The position numbers and the translations under genes were made by a program. Of a stretch of 44,383 bases of DNA, positions 42,832-44,383 are shown one piece after another. Each line of letters opens with the position of its first letter. Positions within the stretch are counted from its first letter, which is position 1. The stretch comes from an uncultured Prevotella sp. GTDB lineage: Bacteria > Bacteroidota > Bacteroidia > Bacteroidales > Bacteroidaceae. The notes below the pieces were generated by a model that was given only the letters and a program-made list of their open reading frames with translations, did not search any database and was not told the DNA's origin. Location: assembly GCA_947302435.1 (NCBI GenBank), contig CAMYVQ010000021.1, forward strand, positions 1 to 44,383. The letters are read 5' to 3'.

Positions 42832-43113
42832 ATGTGTACATATAAAGACATTGATGTTATCGAATTGCCCAACGGCCAGACGGCCAGCGAAGCCAACCGC
42901 GCGGCAAGCCGTGAGATTGAACGCATCTATGCCGACTCATGGCGTCGTGGTGTTTCTGTGCCTTTCTTCGACAACGACGGAAACACTTATTTGGCCAATC
43001 CCGACGGCAGCGAAGACCACGTTGCTCTCGACCGCTGCAGTCGCACCTACCGCATTCTTCGCCGAACTGCTGCTCCTGGTAAAGGCCGCTATTCTTATCT
43101 TATTGCCCGATAA
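42832..43113 (+). CDS. Small protein next to a zeta-toxin fragment, antitoxin-like
   Basis: 93 residues with no signal or membrane segment: MCTYKDIDVIELPNGQTASE, then YADSWRRGVSVPFFDNDG and a basic C-terminus. I do not recognise a domain. Its stop is immediately followed by the ATG of a gene whose start is a zeta-toxin P-loop, an arrangement often seen in toxin-antitoxin pairs. The antitoxin role is inferred only from position. Confidence 0.65.
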   Translation: MCTYKDIDVIELPNGQTASEANRAASREIERIYADSWRRGVSVPFFDNDGNTYLANPDGSEDHVALDRCSRTYRILRRTAAPGKGRYSYLIAR

Positions 43114-43275
43114 ATGGAGCGTCGCCCAGAACTTACGATCATAGCAGGACCGAACGGCGTGGGCAAGAGCCGTCTCTGCCCCTTCTACGTCAGCAAGAGC
43201 CAGACGCACAAGGTTGTCGATAATCCTCCGCTATGGTTCAAGGAGCAGTTTGAGGAGTTGTTTGCAAATCTTTAA
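43114..43275 (+). pseudogene. Zeta-toxin-like P-loop gene with internal deletion
   Basis: 53 residues. The start RPELTIIAGPNGVGKSRL is the Walker A region of zeta-toxin kinases. After LCPFYVSKSQ the frame jumps to a segment (THKVVDNPPLWFKEQFEELF) that fits a C-terminal end, with the catalytic middle of a full-length toxin of over 180 residues missing. It is probably an in-frame deletion and inactive. Confidence 0.65.
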
Positions 43276-43294
43276 TCATTTTGATAGGCCGTCG

Positions 43295-43870
43295 ATGGAA
43301 CAGAGATTCGGTACAAACAGTATTGACCTTCAGGTGTTGCGTGAGTTTTGCGAGCGTGAGGGTGAGGCGGTCGCTTATCGCAAGGGCGACCAGCTGGAGC
43401 GCGAGGGCGATCCGGCCCGTTGGTTCGCCTTCGTGGAGAGCGGTTGCTTCAAGTATGTGACACACGGCATGAGCGATGATAAGGCACACATCACGTGGTT
43501 CTCCTTCGAGGGTGAGTTCGTGGTTGACTATCCTACATTCCTCTACGGCCGGCCGTCGCAGACCACTATCGAAGCGATGATGCCCAGCCGCGTGATCAGG
43601 GTTACAGGCCAGCAACTGGAACAGTATTTCGACCAGAGCAAGGACACAATGAAGTTGCGCGCTATCATTGCCGAGCATATTCTCTTCCAGTTCCGTTCGC
43701 GTTATCTCGACCTCCATTGCGCCACGGCCCGTGAGCGGTACGAGTTGCTGATGCTGCGTTGTCCCGGCATCGTGCATCACCTTGCTTTGCAGGATATTGC
43801 CTCGTTCCTTAATGTCACGCCAAAAACCATTAGCAAGATTCGCAAAGGAATCACTTTCGGGAGCGATTAG
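43295..43870 (+). CDS. Crp/Fnr family transcriptional regulator
   Basis: 191 residues from the ATG at 43295; an earlier in-frame start at 43214 overlaps the zeta fragment. Residues 20-110 are a cyclic-nucleotide-binding-like beta roll (YRKGDQLEREGDPARWFAFV), and the C-terminus is a Crp-type helix-turn-helix (LALQDIASFLNVTPKTISKI). No Cys cluster is seen, so it is not an oxygen-sensing FNR. It ends 13 bp before the second copy of the duplicated promoter, which carries an FNR-like palindrome, a likely target. Confidence 0.9.
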   Translation: MEQRFGTNSIDLQVLREFCEREGEAVAYRKGDQLEREGDPARWFAFVESGCFKYVTHGMSDDKAHITWFSFEGEFVVDYPTFLYGRPSQTTIEAMMPSRVIRVTGQQLEQYFDQSKDTMKLRAIIAEHILFQFRSRYLDLHCATARERYELLMLRCPGIVHHLALQDIASFLNVTPKTISKIRKGITFGSD

Positions 43871-43883
43871 CTCACAATGATTC

Positions 43884-44028
43884 CCCAAAACTCTTAACTT
43901 AGGTTAAGACCTTTACTCTCGGCACTCGATTTTCAAGTTCGCCGAGAGTTCCTTTATACGACTTTTAGTAACTTCGCAGTCGAATAATCATCAAAAGCAA
44001 AGAACTATGAACAAGCGAACCATCATCA
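43884..44028. repeat. 145-bp direct repeat, copy 2
   Basis: Exact copy of 41253-41397, placed right after the Crp/Fnr gene. Offset between copies is 2631 bp. Confidence 0.95.
43893..43908. promoter_or_regulatory. FNR-like palindrome, copy 2
   Basis: CTTAACTTAGGTTAAG, as in copy 1, 23 bp after the stop of the Crp/Fnr gene. Confidence 0.5.
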
Positions 44029-44087
44029 TCGCTGTGCTCAACCTCATTGCAATGGCAGGGCTGGCACTCGGAATCAAGTATTATTAG
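44007..44087 (+). CDS. Short hydrophobic ORF behind the second promoter copy
   Basis: 26 residues. The first seven codons are identical to the esterase gene because they lie in the repeat, after which the sequence becomes a short hydrophobic peptide (IIIAVLNLIAMAGLALGIKYY) and stops. It may be a remnant or a small membrane peptide. Confidence 0.4.
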   Translation: MNKRTIIIAVLNLIAMAGLALGIKYY

Positions 44088-44123
44088 AACAATGAAAAAG
44101 AAGACCATCTTTGCACATAAAAT

Positions 44124-44198
44124 ATGAAAACAATGAAACTATGGAGAAACATCCCCATATTTTGTCTCACTTTATGCTGTTTTTATGACTTACTCTAA
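44124..44198 (+). CDS. Short hydrophobic ORF (24 aa)
   Basis: It begins MKTMKLWRNIPIFCLTLCC and stops at 44196-44198, overlapping the start of the next frame. Too short to assign; may be chance. Confidence 0.2.
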   Translation: MKTMKLWRNIPIFCLTLCCFYDLL

Positions 44199-44383
44199 AA
44201 AAGAATGTATTTTCAAGATGACAAGAGTCTTTCTTGCTTCCTTCATCTTGATGGGCGTTTTCCTGTTGCCCTACTTCGCCTATATTTTCGGGCGGGACAT
44301 CCCATTCAGTCGTACAACATTGGATATAGGAAACCTTCTGTGGCCGTTAGCAATTTTTGTCGTCCTACTTTACGAAGACAAGA
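44185..44383 (+). CDS. Membrane protein, 3' end beyond the window
   Basis: At least 66 residues from an ATG at 44185 (or 44218). Two hydrophobic segments are seen (RVFLASFILMGVFLLPYFAY and WPLAIFVVLLY) separated by a short polar loop. The gene continues past the edge, so the family cannot be named. Confidence 0.55.
   Translation, partial: MTYSKKECIFKMTRVFLASFILMGVFLLPYFAYIFGRDIPFSRTTLDIGNLLWPLAIFVVLLYEDK

Overview
The window looks like a chromosomal segment of a gut or rumen Bacteroidota bacterium, most likely the Prevotella/Segatella group. Three things point there: Bacteroidota promoters (-7 box TAnnTTTG, often with a -33 TTTG about 20 bp upstream) in front of most transcription units, the gene families present (UpxY antiterminator, HisB fusion, DAHP synthase/chorismate mutase fusion, TonB-type barrels, GH31 and GH3 enzymes), and dispersed palindromic repeats, one of them inserted in-frame into a gene. 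No rRNA, tRNA, CRISPR array, transposase or integrase was seen.

Layout. 1-5500 (mostly minus): a truncated radical SAM gene carrying a palindromic insert, then an exopolysaccharide operon (upxY, two YjbH-type proteins in reversed order, a 23-residue ORF, an initiating sugar transferase) with one promoter and a roughly 190-nt leader. 5500-8870: an accessory patch with a truncated lipoprotein, a fused MntA/HepT remnant, a DUF3800 gene, a probable small structured RNA, a triple palindrome array and an AAA_14/DUF4143 ATPase flanked by a 19-bp direct repeat. 8867-13718: LuxR-type regulator, hisB and a membrane protein (minus), xth (plus), pyrBI (minus). 13870-17144: a TPR protein and a CsgG/lipoprotein/DUF4810/DUF799 envelope operon. 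17193-22238: an aromatic amino acid operon (pheA, aminotransferase, DAHP synthase/chorismate mutase, tyrA, EamA exporter) behind a complete Phe/Tyr transcription attenuator. 22271-23650: a TerB/DnaJ protein and queH. 23657-24992: two unrecognised genes between two copies of a 41-bp queH 3' end, followed by a second triple palindrome array. 25086-30894: BlaI repressor with three operators, an M56 (BlaR1-like) protein with a lipocalin-like tail, a TonB domain protein and a large outer-membrane barrel. 31046-37768: hemicellulose enzymes (GH31, a two-domain esterase, GH3). 37808-41147: a HypD-type glycyl radical enzyme and its activase. 41253-44383: a patch bounded by 145-bp perfect direct repeats containing an esterase, three eroded or orphan pieces and a Crp/Fnr regulator, then a membrane protein cut by the window edge.

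How the parts work together. The housekeeping operons (his, pyr, aromatic, queH) are intact and compactly spaced. Between them sit small accessory insertions that share a style: a short duplication of a neighbouring gene's 3' end, one or two genes with no mobility functions, and in two cases the same array of three 19-bp palindromes with a 22-bp period. The strongest regulatory readings are the Phe/Tyr attenuator, the three-operator BlaI promoter, and a duplicated promoter with an FNR-like palindrome next to a Crp/Fnr gene. All family assignments come from reading the translations by eye, without database searches.
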